DNA of 64,000 bases from positions 186,001 through 250,000 of the forward strand of contig CBDEFQ010000004.1 in the NCBI GenBank assembly GCA_965237485.1. The letters are read 5' to 3'. The notes below the pieces were generated by a model, which worked only from the letters and a program-made list of their open reading frames with translations, ran no database searches and was not told the origin of the DNA. The stretch comes from JAAELZ01 sp965237485 (GTDB taxonomy: Bacteria > Pseudomonadota > Gammaproteobacteria > Arenicellales > Poriferihabitantaceae). Of the stretch, positions 44,701-52,852 are shown one piece after another (positions within the stretch are counted from its first letter, which is position 1; each line of letters opens with the position of its first letter). Both the position numbers and the translations under genes were made by a program.

Positions 44701-45550
44701 CCACTTTACGTTAAAATCACTTGACCGTTTGAAGGCTTGGTGCAAGTGGCCACACTTCGTAAAATTCGGTGGCCACGGTTGTAAAAATACGCACCCAACG
44801 GACGATCACGCCAGACTTTTAACGCCTCATCCATGCTCTGGTTAGCCCGTGAGACCGGTGTAGAGGAGATGCTTTCAATACCCATGCTCTGCATGACTTT
44901 TTCGACTCGGCGCGTGCTAACGCCCGTCACGTACATTTCAGCAACGGTCAGCAGCATCGCACGTTGGCTGCGTCAGCCGCGTTCTAGCGATTGAGGGTAA
45001 AAAGGTTCATCAACGTGTTTAGCGGTCTTTGGGATACGCAGATTGAGCGTACCGGCTTGCGTATCGATACGCTTATCTTGGTAGCCATTGGCAAACCCTG
45101 GCCGGTCTTGACTATGCTCATAGTGTGATGCGCCTGGAAACGGCTCTCTTTCAATCTTCATCGCCTCATTGAGCAGTGCGGTGAGCACGGGGCGCATGGC
45201 ATCGGGGCCTTCTGAGATGTGTGTTCCACTACTACGTCAAATACGTTATTGTTTGATTGGGTCATTTGGGTATCTCCAGTATTTTAATTGCTTAAAACAG
45301 GGAACGCACAAATGGCTCAACTTACAAGACACCAAGATAGAAAATTCGAAAAAATTTCCCCTAGGGGGAAAAGGCCATACTGCTCTATCTAATATAAAAG
45401 TCCATACCTGAAGTTACAGTATCAACGTACTACGAAAATGCTGGCAAAATGCTGTCATTTCGCACGGTAACGGACAGTAAATAATGGCTTTTAAATGCCA
45501 CCATTACACCCGTAAAACAATCTAAGTGATTGTTTATACAGGATTTGTAA

Positions 45551-45627
45551 TGGCGTCCCCAAGGGGATTCGAACCCCTGTCGCCGCCGTGAAAGGGCGGT
45601 GTCCTAGGCCGACTAGACGATGGGGAC
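45551..45627 (-). tRNA. tRNA-Glu (TTC)
   Basis: Full cloverleaf on the minus strand: 5' GTCCCCATCGTCTAGTC, anticodon loop CTTTCAC with anticodon TTC, T-arm GGGTTCGAATCCC and encoded CCA. 77 bases, one longer than usual in the D-loop. It lies close to gltX, which charges it. Confidence 0.97.
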
Positions 45628-45683
45628 GCATCGTGCGCGAAGCTAGGTCTTCGCTATCTTTTGGTTGCCTTCGTTCATAAATC

Positions 45684-45759
45684 TGGTGGAGCCAGGCGGG
45701 GTCGAACCGCCGACCTCAACACTGCCAGTGTTGCGCTCTCCCAGCTGAGCTATGGCCCC
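45684..45759 (-). tRNA. tRNA-Ala (GGC)
   Basis: Minus-strand cloverleaf: 5' GGGGCCATAGCTCAGCTGGG, anticodon loop CTGGCAG with anticodon GGC, T-arm GCGGTTCGACCCCGC and encoded CCA. 76 bases. It is 56 bp upstream of tRNA-Glu in the direction of transcription and probably in the same transcript. Confidence 0.97.
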
Positions 45760-45844
45760 CAAAAGAGGCGCGTACTTTACGGATTCTGCCCGTTTTGGTC
45801 AAGCAGATTATCGGCAAAAATAGGTTTATTTTGTGCTGACTTAA

Positions 45845-47254
45845 CTAGCCTTCTGATCTCGCTTTAATATATAAAATAGCGATTTCGATTCTACTGAGTG
45901 TTCGCTCTTTACCTACCATTTGTAAGGTTAAATCTATCGATGGCGTGGCCGCACTTCCAGCTACAGCTACGCGCACAGGAAGCGCTAATTTAGGTAATTT
46001 GATATCTAACTCTTCTAGAGTTTGTTTCAGTGCTGTATCTATATTTTCTCTTGACCAATCGGTCAGCGCCGCCAATCTCGGTAAGCAATTTTGTAATGCC
46101 TCATTAGCTACGGGCCGTAGGTGCTTTTTTGCTGCGGCTTCGTCATATTCGACCCCATCACGATATAGGTAAAAACACTGGTCTGCCATTTCTTCCATTG
46201 TTTGAGCTCGCTCTTGCAGCATTTCAATCACGTCTGCTACTGCCGGGCCATTTGTTACATCCAAATCTCTAGCTAGCAAACGCTTTGTCAAATCATCAAC
46301 TAAATCTTCTGGGTTTGATTCGCGTATATAGTGCTGATTTAGCCACAACAGCTTGTCAGGGCTAAAGGTCGAAGGTGCTTTATTTACATCTTTTATATCA
46401 AACAGGTCAATCATTTCATCTAGCGAGAAAATTTCTTGATCACCGTGAGACCAGCCCAAGCGCACCAGATAGTTAAGCAATGCATGGGGAAGCACCCCCA
46501 TCTTGTCATAATCAAGAACGCTAACTGAACCGTGGCGCTTGGATAAGCGCTTGCCGTCCTCACCCAATATCATCGGCACATGCGCATAAATTGGTGGCTG
46601 CGCGTCGAGAGCCCGAATTAAGTTAATTTGCCGAGGCGTGTTATTAATATGGTCGTCTCCGCGCAAAATATGGGTCATGCCCATGTCAATATCATCAACC
46701 ACTACCGTTAAGTTATATGTTGGGGTGCCATCCGAGCGAGCGATAATTAAATCGTCTAGTTCACTGTTGGCTACAGATATACGGCCTCGAATTAAGTCGT
46801 CAAACACCACCGCACCATCAATTGGATTACGAAACCGAATAACGGCCTGCGGTGTGTCTGCAGCCAGCTTCAGATCCCTACAACGCTGGTCATATCTTGG
46901 CTTTTCTCCGGCTGCCATTTGCGCTTCACGCATCTCGTCGAGGTGCTCTCGGCTGCATGTGCAATAGTAAGCTTGATCATTTTCTAACAACTGCTGGATA
47001 ACCTCGGCATAACGATCAAAACGTTTAGTTTGATAATAAGGCCCTTCATCCCAATTCAATTTTAGCCATTGCATACCTTGCAATATAATATCCACTGCTT
47101 CTTGCGTAGACCGCTCTCGGTCAGTGTCTTCTATACGCAACACCATCTTGCCCTGCATCTTTTTGGTATATAGCCAATTGAACAAAGCGGTACGTGCGCC
47201 GCCCACATGTAAAGAGCCAGTCGGACTAGGAGGAAAGCGAGTAATGACGGACAT
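45845..47254 (-). CDS. gltX: Glutamyl-tRNA synthetase
   Basis: A class I synthetase, 469 residues. HIGH-type motif PPSPTGSLHVGGARTALFNW, zinc-binding region with CTCSREHL, and KMSKS-type motif KRLSKRHGSVSVLDYD. The C-terminal anticodon-binding domain runs to the end. Followed in the same direction by the tRNA-Ala and tRNA-Glu genes 86 bp downstream. Confidence 0.96.
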   Translation of the reverse strand: MSVITRFPPSPTGSLHVGGARTALFNWLYTKKMQGKMVLRIEDTDRERSTQEAVDIILQGMQWLKLNWDEGPYYQTKRFDRYAEVIQQLLENDQAYYCTCSREHLDEMREAQMAAGEKPRYDQRCRDLKLAADTPQAVIRFRNPIDGAVVFDDLIRGRISVANSELDDLIIARSDGTPTYNLTVVVDDIDMGMTHILRGDDHINNTPRQINLIRALDAQPPIYAHVPMILGEDGKRLSKRHGSVSVLDYDKMGVLPHALLNYLVRLGWSHGDQEIFSLDEMIDLFDIKDVNKAPSTFSPDKLLWLNQHYIRESNPEDLVDDLTKRLLARDLDVTNGPAVADVIEMLQERAQTMEEMADQCFYLYRDGVEYDEAAAKKHLRPVANEALQNCLPRLAALTDWSRENIDTALKQTLEELDIKLPKLALPVRVAVAGSAATPSIDLTLQMVGKERTLSRIEIAILYIKARSEG

Positions 47255-47384
47255 GATAGCCTAGAAAAAATAAAGTACGGATTCTAACGCAAACACCGCA
47301 AGCTGGGGGCGACATTGATTTAGGCTTGTCTTATTGCTTAAATTGCTACAATCAAGCTATCTCTCACAATGTTAATCATAGTTT

Positions 47385-47720
47385 ATGTCTAATACAGGCG
47401 CAGCTTATAGCGGCTGCTCAGAAAGTGAACCTTTCGCGCTACAAGTTTTGGGCGATGATATGCAACCAGAGTTTCCCGATGGATGCATTATTATTGGAGA
47501 ACCAAACGCAGTAGTTGTGGATGGCTGTTATGTCATTGCGCTAATTGACGGAGAATACTTATTCCGTCAACTGCATATTCAAGGGGAGCCTGAAGTATGG
47601 TACTTGTCCACTTTAAAGAAGAAGGCTGTCTATGTACAAATTAGCGGGCCAGAAGCAATCAGGGCTAGGGTGGTGCAAAGCTCTAATGGCAAACGCAGCA
47701 CACGTAAGTTTTATGTCTAG
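47385..47720 (+). CDS. S24-like (LexA/signal peptidase fold) protein with the catalytic Ser replaced
   Basis: A 111-residue protein with an S24 fold: FALQVLGDDMQPEFPDGCII, then DGCYVIALIDGEYLFRQLHI and VWYLSTLKKKAVYV. Active members have GDSM-xP; here the Ser position reads Asp (GDDMQPE), so peptidase activity is unlikely. The C-terminal part ends RKFYV. There is no DNA-binding domain, so it is not LexA. A divergent promoter is shared with gltX (130 bp apart); it converges with bolA, overlapping its end by 4 bp. Confidence 0.75.
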   Translation: MSNTGAAYSGCSESEPFALQVLGDDMQPEFPDGCIIIGEPNAVVVDGCYVIALIDGEYLFRQLHIQGEPEVWYLSTLKKKAVYVQISGPEAIRARVVQSSNGKRSTRKFYV

Positions 47721-47986
47721 ATTTCGTCTGGCGCAAAGGCTTTAATGCTTAAAGCATGTATTTCATGCGGCATCATTTCGGCGACCGCTGCGTACACCAT
47801 GCGATGGCGTTGCATGGTGTTTTGTCCGATAAATTTCGACGCAATGATGGTCAAATCATAATGCCCAGCTCCGCCTCTAGCACCTGCATGTCCTGCGTGT
47901 TTGTAGCTCTCATCCAGTAAGTCCATCGATTCAGGCTCGAGAGAAGCGATGAGCAATTGTTCAATTTTTTGAGCTCGGTCTGTCAC
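47717..47986 (-). CDS. bolA: BolA family protein
   Basis: 89 residues with the BolA fold: KIEQLLIASLEPESMDLLDE, the variable loop with His (KHAGHAGARGGAGHYDLTII) and the signature FIGQNTMQRHRMVYAAVAEM with the conserved C-terminal HALSIKAFAPDE. BolA proteins work with monothiol glutaredoxins in Fe-S handling and affect cell morphology. The start codon overlaps the stop of the upstream yciI gene by one base, so the two are coupled. Confidence 0.92.
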   Translation of the reverse strand: MTDRAQKIEQLLIASLEPESMDLLDESYKHAGHAGARGGAGHYDLTIIASKFIGQNTMQRHRMVYAAVAEMMPHEIHALSIKAFAPDEI

Positions 47987-48282
47987 TACAGTACCTTTAA
48001 ATATGGCTTTACGGTGACCTGTTCGTATACCCCGGCTTCAATATAAGGGTCAGCATCTGCCCATGCTTGCGCGGCATCTAAGCTGTCGAACTGCGCAACT
48101 ATCAAGCTTCCGGTCATGCCTGCATCTCCTAGTTCAGCACTATCAACCGCTGGGCAAGGGCCAGCCATAACCAACTTCCCTTCTTCTCTCAGTGCTTTTA
48201 ACCGCCCAACGTGAGCGGGGCGGGCCTGCGCGCGTGAAGCCAAGCTGTCTTCAACATCTTGTGACCAAATGGCGTATAGCAT
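47986..48282 (-). CDS. yciI: YciI family protein
   Basis: 98 residues of the dimeric alpha-beta barrel YciI family: LYAIWSQDVEDSLASRAQAR with PAHVGRLKAL (active-site-like His), GSLIVAQFDSLDAAQAWADA and DPYIEAGVYEQVTVKPYLKV. The cellular role is unknown in general. The gene order yciB-yciI-bolA with one-base overlaps indicates an operon. Confidence 0.92.
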   Translation of the reverse strand: MLYAIWSQDVEDSLASRAQARPAHVGRLKALREEGKLVMAGPCPAVDSAELGDAGMTGSLIVAQFDSLDAAQAWADADPYIEAGVYEQVTVKPYLKVL

Positions 48283-48860
48283 TATTCTTTGCCTTCTTCT
48301 TTAAGGGTTTCAGGATCAATATATTTAGCAATGTAAAACATCTGTAACACGGTGAACACCAAGGTTAACCCCAGCATCCAAAACACTTTAAAATTAACCC
48401 AAGTCTCTTGACGGACTTCATGTGGCAATTCTGGCCTGAAGTAAAAAGCAACATACATATTTAACAAACCCATAAACAAAAAGAACACACCCCAAGCAAT
48501 ACTTAAGTTTTTCCAAACGGGTTTTGGCAAACTTATTTGTGTGCCCATTAGACGTTGTATAACTGGCTTATCTCCAACGAAAATGGAGCCAAGCACGATC
48601 ACAGAAAAAATCCAATTTACAATTGATGGCTTCCACATAATAAACACATCATTGCGAAAAATGAGCGTTAAGCCGCCAAATACAGCGAGTGCTGCCAAAG
48701 TGATAATATGTGACTGCTCAAATTTACGGTGCTTTATCCATACCCAAGCTACTTGAAGGAATGCCGCCGCTATGGCGACAGCCGTCGCCACGTAGATGCC
48801 GTACATTTTAAATGCCCCAAAAAATAATAACAGGGGGAAGAAATCAAAAAGTAGCTTCAT
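48282..48860 (-). CDS. yciB: YciB/IspZ inner-membrane septation protein
   Basis: 192 residues with five to six helices. Conserved N-terminus MKLLFDFFPLLLFFGAFKMY, MWKPSIVNWIFSVIVLGSIF, and NMYVAFYFRPELPHEVRQET with WVNFKVFWM. YciB proteins influence cell-envelope synthesis and septation. First gene of the yciB-yciI-bolA operon. Confidence 0.94.
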   Translation of the reverse strand: MKLLFDFFPLLLFFGAFKMYGIYVATAVAIAAAFLQVAWVWIKHRKFEQSHIITLAALAVFGGLTLIFRNDVFIMWKPSIVNWIFSVIVLGSIFVGDKPVIQRLMGTQISLPKPVWKNLSIAWGVFFLFMGLLNMYVAFYFRPELPHEVRQETWVNFKVFWMLGLTLVFTVLQMFYIAKYIDPETLKEEGKE

Positions 48861-49031
48861 GATGTGCTTACAAACTTAAGTTTTAGCTGGGTTAAATATC
48901 GGGCGTCATTATAATCGCTTTGCGATGGTGGGTCAGGCCTACTAGTGCCATTATTTTAATTTATTAGACAGCTAACAGATGCTAATATTCAAAATGAACA
49001 TGCTTACGCATCATATTAATATATAAACATT

Positions 49032-50837
49032 ATGAATATACCTCAGGGTATAGAAGGCAAAGCCTCATGGATTTCTGTTGTCACCTCTGCGCGTGTCTTG
49101 GAGCACCCTTTGGTGTGGTCTGCTATGACCGCAGTTTTTATTCTTATAGGCTACTTTTGGCTACAATATTACACCCTTCCTTACTCTACAGAATTAGCTG
49201 AAGAGAATCAGACCACAGTAAATGTGTCGAGCAACCCCGAAAAAATAGATATCGGTTCGCAGGTAAAAAGCCACTGGAACCCAGACATATACAAGAAGAT
49301 TGACGCCTTAGAGGTGATGCCAATCTCTGACCTGAAGGATGATACGCGTGCTGATGATTATCGTCGTATTATTGAACTAGAGGCAAAGCTACTGCCCTTG
49401 CTTGAAAGCGCTTTCCAATATATGAACGCCGAAAATTATGTGCTTCCCAAGGAAGCCAATGCGTGGTCGATGTATCGCGAAGTTTTAACGCTTGATCCTG
49501 CGCACGGCACGGCGATTTCTGGTCAACAGCAAATTCTGCAAACTTTACAAGAAAATGCTGAAGTGGCAGTGAGTAAAAAACAGTACGAGAATACCGAACG
49601 TTGGCTAATCCAGCTTGACGAAATAATGCCTGGCAATCCTTTTCAAACTGGTTTACGTAAACAGATCGCAGAGCAAATTAGCGAAGAACTCCTGCAAGCT
49701 GAAGAGGCCCAAAAAGAAGTCGAGAAGTTGAGCCGTTTAAAAGCGGCATTGGATGATGCCAACTTAACGATTCGTACAGACCCACCCAAACTGCGGGCTG
49801 CTTTCGACCTTTATGCTCGCGCACTGGAGATCGACCCTGAAAATAGCACTGCTATCTCGGGCTTAAGAAACATTCATACCATTCGTATTGATAGGGTGAA
49901 AACGGCAATTAGTCTTGATGACTTGGTTAGCGCACAAGAAGAATTAGCCCGTTTAGAGGAAACCGATGCACCAGACGAACAGTTAACTAATTTGATTGCA
50001 GCAATAGACGAACGCCAGAAAGAAATGGATAAAGTTGAACAAACCAAATTAGCCGAGGAAAACGCTACCGAAGACGACGAGGCGAACAGCAAACTACAAG
50101 CCCAAATAGCCGCTAACCAAAAAGCATTAGACAGCGCAGCGATGGCTGACATCTCGCTAAATGATGCAGGACAAAACGCCACAATAGAATTGACCGAAAA
50201 TTCTGCTGATCCGGAAGCTAGCCAGCAAGTACCCGAAGAAATCGCAATCTTGTTTGCTGATAAAATTGAAATCCAAGGAGTTGCAGTCAATGCCCCCACA
50301 AAGCCTCTCGATGTTGTTGAGAGCGCTACTGAAGAGATCGCTGATTCTGACAAAAAAATTAATCAGCTAGAAAATGGCATCAATGCTTATTACGCGGGTG
50401 ATTACAACATTGCATTCGAAGCACTGCATCCTTTAGCTGAAGATGGCGTTGCGCGCGCTCAATTTAGATTAGGTATCATGTACTTTCAAGGGCGCACGGT
50501 AGTAAAAAATACTGACCTTGCGACCCAGTGGATAGCTCAGGCACTGCCTACTATTCTTCGTGCGGCTCAACAGGAAACGGCTTGGGCTCAGTCAGACTTA
50601 GGCACTGCGTATGAAATGGGCATCGGTGTACAGAAAGATTTGGCGCGGTCTGCAGACTGGTATAAAAGAGCGGCTGACCTAAACTATGCGGGCGCACAAA
50701 CCAATTTAGGCGTTCTGTACGGTACTGGTGAAGGGGTGAATTATGATCGACAACTCGCAGTTTATTGGCTTAAGCGTGCAGCAGCCCAAGGAGATAAAGT
50801 AGCGCAAGACAACTTGAAAATACTAAATGCACGGTAG
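49032..50837 (+). CDS. Membrane-anchored TPR/Sel1-repeat protein
   Basis: 601 residues. One membrane helix near the start (WSAMTAVFILIGYFWLQYYT), then a long periplasmic part with TPR-like helical segments (AWSMYREVLTLDPAHGTAIS; AAFDLYARALEIDPENSTAI), an acidic coiled linker, and C-terminal Sel1 repeats (AEDGVARAQFRLGIMYFQGR, QSDLGTAYEMGIGVQKDLAR, QTNLGVLYGTGEGVNYDRQL). The closest idea is a scaffold for envelope complexes. The gene is divergent from yciB and convergent with tadA. Confidence 0.8.
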   Translation: MNIPQGIEGKASWISVVTSARVLEHPLVWSAMTAVFILIGYFWLQYYTLPYSTELAEENQTTVNVSSNPEKIDIGSQVKSHWNPDIYKKIDALEVMPISDLKDDTRADDYRRIIELEAKLLPLLESAFQYMNAENYVLPKEANAWSMYREVLTLDPAHGTAISGQQQILQTLQENAEVAVSKKQYENTERWLIQLDEIMPGNPFQTGLRKQIAEQISEELLQAEEAQKEVEKLSRLKAALDDANLTIRTDPPKLRAAFDLYARALEIDPENSTAISGLRNIHTIRIDRVKTAISLDDLVSAQEELARLEETDAPDEQLTNLIAAIDERQKEMDKVEQTKLAEENATEDDEANSKLQAQIAANQKALDSAAMADISLNDAGQNATIELTENSADPEASQQVPEEIAILFADKIEIQGVAVNAPTKPLDVVESATEEIADSDKKINQLENGINAYYAGDYNIAFEALHPLAEDGVARAQFRLGIMYFQGRTVVKNTDLATQWIAQALPTILRAAQQETAWAQSDLGTAYEMGIGVQKDLARSADWYKRAADLNYAGAQTNLGVLYGTGEGVNYDRQLAVYWLKRAAAQGDKVAQDNLKILNAR

Positions 50838-50853
50838 CAACTTCAAAAAGGTG

Positions 50854-51351
50854 TCATCGTTTATCGGCAAAAAACTGCTTAAGCAAATTAGCTGATTTTT
50901 GCTGAAGTATGCCCGACTGTACTTGGCAGCGGTGATTCATTAGGGGTGAATCAAGCACATCCACTATGCTGCCCGCCGCACCACTGCGTTCGTCAGGCGT
51001 TGCGAACACCACCCTTGCAATGCGCGCGTGTAAAATAGCCCCAGCGCACATGACACAAGGTTCCAAGGTTACGTAGAGTTCAGACCCTATTAATCGATGG
51101 TTTTCAATACGCTTAGCGGCGACGCGCAAAGCCACGACCTCAGCATGAGCCGAAGGGTCTTGATCAGTAATGGTTCGATTATAGCCCTGCCCTATAATTT
51201 CGCCTTTATAAGCAACTATTGCGCCAACCGGTACTTCGTTCATGCCTTGCGCTAAGCGTGCTTGCTCAAGCGCCGCGCTCATAAATAGCGCGTCTAGTTT
51301 ATTCCCACTCAATAGTTGCTGGCGGCTTTCCAGAGATGTCGTAGGTGACAC
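50854..51351 (-). CDS. tadA: tRNA-specific adenosine deaminase TadA
   Basis: Converts A34 to inosine in tRNA-Arg(ACG). Zinc site HAE in DPSAHAEVVALRVAA and PCVMCAG in ELYVTLEPCVMCAGAILHAR. The N-terminal substrate region is MNEVPVGAIVAYKGEIIGQG. The ATG at 51351 overlaps the guaA 3' end by 53 bp; a TTG at 51312 gives a protein closer to the usual start and may be the real one. It follows guaA closely, so it is likely cotranscribed with guaBA. Confidence 0.92.
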   Translation of the reverse strand: MSPTTSLESRQQLLSGNKLDALFMSAALEQARLAQGMNEVPVGAIVAYKGEIIGQGYNRTITDQDPSAHAEVVALRVAAKRIENHRLIGSELYVTLEPCVMCAGAILHARIARVVFATPDERSGAAGSIVDVLDSPLMNHRCQVQSGILQQKSANLLKQFFADKR

Positions 51352-52852
51352 GACTTACCCCTCTTACCTCGTTAATGATTCTATTGGAGACTAAGCCCAA
51401 TACATCATATGGAATGTGTGACCAAATAGCGGTCATGAAATCGATGGTTTCTACTGCGCGTAGCGCGATCACATACTCATAAGCGCGATTATCTCCGACC
51501 ACACCTACAGATTTAACCGGCAAGAACACCGCGAATGCTTGGCTAATTTTGTGATGCAAATTATGACGATACAGCTCCTCTAAAAAAATGGCGTCTGCTT
51601 GGCGCAATATGTCGGCGAATTCTTTGTTAACCTCACCGAGTATGCGCACACCTAAACCCGGCCCCGGAAAAGGATGCCGAAATACCATTTGTTCGGGCAA
51701 GCCCAATTCTAAACCGACCTGCCTAACCTCATCTTTAAATAAATCTCGCAGTGGCTCGACTAAGCCTAGCTCCATGTCATCGGGCAAACCGCCCACATTG
51801 TGGTGAGATTTAATCACCTTGGCTTTGCCTAACTTATTGCCTGCTGATTCAATAACATCCGGATAAATCGTACCCTGAGCGAGCCATTTGGCATTGTCCA
51901 GCTTACGCGCTTCGCGCTCAAAAATATTGATGAATTGATTACCAATTATTTTGCGTTTGTTTTCAGGGTCAATTTCTCCTTTAAGCAAGCTCAAGAATTC
52001 ATCTTCTGCATCTACGCGAATCACCTTAACTCCGAGGTTTTCGGAGAACGTTTTCATTACTTCATCACCTTCGTTAAGGCGCAATAGGCCATTATCGACA
52101 AATATGCAGGTAAGCTTATTTCCAATTGCACGATGTAACAACGCCGCCACAACGGAAGAATCCACCCCTCCTGATAAACCCAAAATAACTTCGTCGTCGC
52201 CGACTTGTTGTTTAGCTTCTTGTATTAATCGCTGGATAATATTTGATGGTTTCCATTGGGAGCCGCAACCACATATTCGGTGGACAAAATTACCAATGAT
52301 GGTTTTACCATCTTTGGTGTGCGTCACTTCTGGATGGAATTGAATACCGTAAAACTGTCTTAGCTCATCGCTAAAGGCTGCATGTGGGGCATTGCTGCTA
52401 TGCCCGATCAATCTAAACCCTTTAGGCAACTCACTCACCCTATCGCCGTGACTCATCCACACTTCAATTTGGGGCTGATCAATTCCGTGGAACAAGGCAC
52501 TTTCACCGCTTAATTCTACAGTTGCGTGCCCGTACTCTTTGTGGTCTGAGTCCTCAACACCGCCGCCCAATTGCGCTGCCATCGTCTGCATGCCGTAACA
52601 CACGCCTAATACGGGCACCCCAAGGTCAAATATTTGAGCATGAGCCCGTGGTGTGTCTTGAGTAGTCACCGATTCTGGCCCACCAGATAGGACGACCCCC
52701 TTTGCACCGAACGCACTGACGCCCGCCATCTGCACGTCGAAGGGGTATATCTCGCAATAAACGCCCGCTTCGCGTACGTTTCGCGCAATCAGCTGAGTAT
52801 ATTGCGAACCGAAATCAATAATTAAAATACGATCAGAATGAGGGTCTTTCAT
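51299..52852 (-). CDS. guaA: GMP synthase (glutamine-hydrolysing)
   Basis: Makes GMP from XMP. N-terminal class I amidotransferase with Cys in GVCYGMQTMAAQLGG and His-Glu in GIQFHPEVTH, then the ATP pyrophosphatase P-loop LSGGVDSSVVAALLHRAIGN, and the C-terminal dimer domain ending PPATIEWE. 517 residues, normal. It starts immediately after the guaB stop. Confidence 0.96.
   Translation of the reverse strand: MKDPHSDRILIIDFGSQYTQLIARNVREAGVYCEIYPFDVQMAGVSAFGAKGVVLSGGPESVTTQDTPRAHAQIFDLGVPVLGVCYGMQTMAAQLGGGVEDSDHKEYGHATVELSGESALFHGIDQPQIEVWMSHGDRVSELPKGFRLIGHSSNAPHAAFSDELRQFYGIQFHPEVTHTKDGKTIIGNFVHRICGCGSQWKPSNIIQRLIQEAKQQVGDDEVILGLSGGVDSSVVAALLHRAIGNKLTCIFVDNGLLRLNEGDEVMKTFSENLGVKVIRVDAEDEFLSLLKGEIDPENKRKIIGNQFINIFEREARKLDNAKWLAQGTIYPDVIESAGNKLGKAKVIKSHHNVGGLPDDMELGLVEPLRDLFKDEVRQVGLELGLPEQMVFRHPFPGPGLGVRILGEVNKEFADILRQADAIFLEELYRHNLHHKISQAFAVFLPVKSVGVVGDNRAYEYVIALRAVETIDFMTAIWSHIPYDVLGLVSNRIINEVRGVSRVTYDISGKPPATIEWE

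Larger units (their letters stand above)
42229..44793 (+). mobile_element. IS21-family element
   Basis: A 2565-bp element with ends TGCATATTTTTACCAACCGT and, inverted, TGCGTATTTTTACAACCGTG, both continuing to GGCCAC. The direct repeat CCCAA flanks it at 42223-42227 and 44794-44798, with one extra A on the left. Excision restores the IS256 frame at RDRPLGKVSY. It carries istA (frameshifted) and istB. Multiple terminal repeats of the GTGGCCAC type are visible near 44751-44777, a known feature of IS21. Confidence 0.88.
41508..45265 (-). pseudogene. IS256-family transposase, many lesions
   Basis: The N-terminal part starts at the ATG at 45265 (MTQSNNNVFDVVVEHTS). It has a frameshift before MRPVLTALLNEAMKIEREPF and a TGA between QSLERG and RSQRAMLLTVAEMYV, and is cut at RPLG by IS21. 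It resumes as LGKVSYLILDARYEKVREGH near 42222, then shows frameshifts near 42120 and 41700. The core motifs GLVDRGIHGIEFIVSDDHSG and QRCQFHLAQNAMHHAP are those of IS256 (mutator-type) transposases. Clearly dead. Confidence 0.85.
41483..45417 (-). mobile_element. IS256-family element, degraded, interrupted by IS21
   Basis: Both ends share ...GGTATGGACTTTT facing inward (41491-41505 and 45392-45407 reversed), consistent with imperfect inverted repeats. The transposase is split by IS21 and has several frame lesions. No target duplication is visible. The left side abuts the broken end of IS66 copy C, so its arrival or a later deletion removed the IS66 right end. Confidence 0.72.

Noticed and set aside
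37413..45417. A possible composite transposon or genomic island bounded by IS copies
   Set aside because: Only one small non-transposon gene is inside and no pair of intact, same-family ends encloses it; accumulation of separate insertions explains the region.
45551..45759. tRNA genes as an attachment site for an integrated island
   Set aside because: No integrase gene of the tyrosine type and no repeat of the tRNA 3' end was seen on the IS-rich side.
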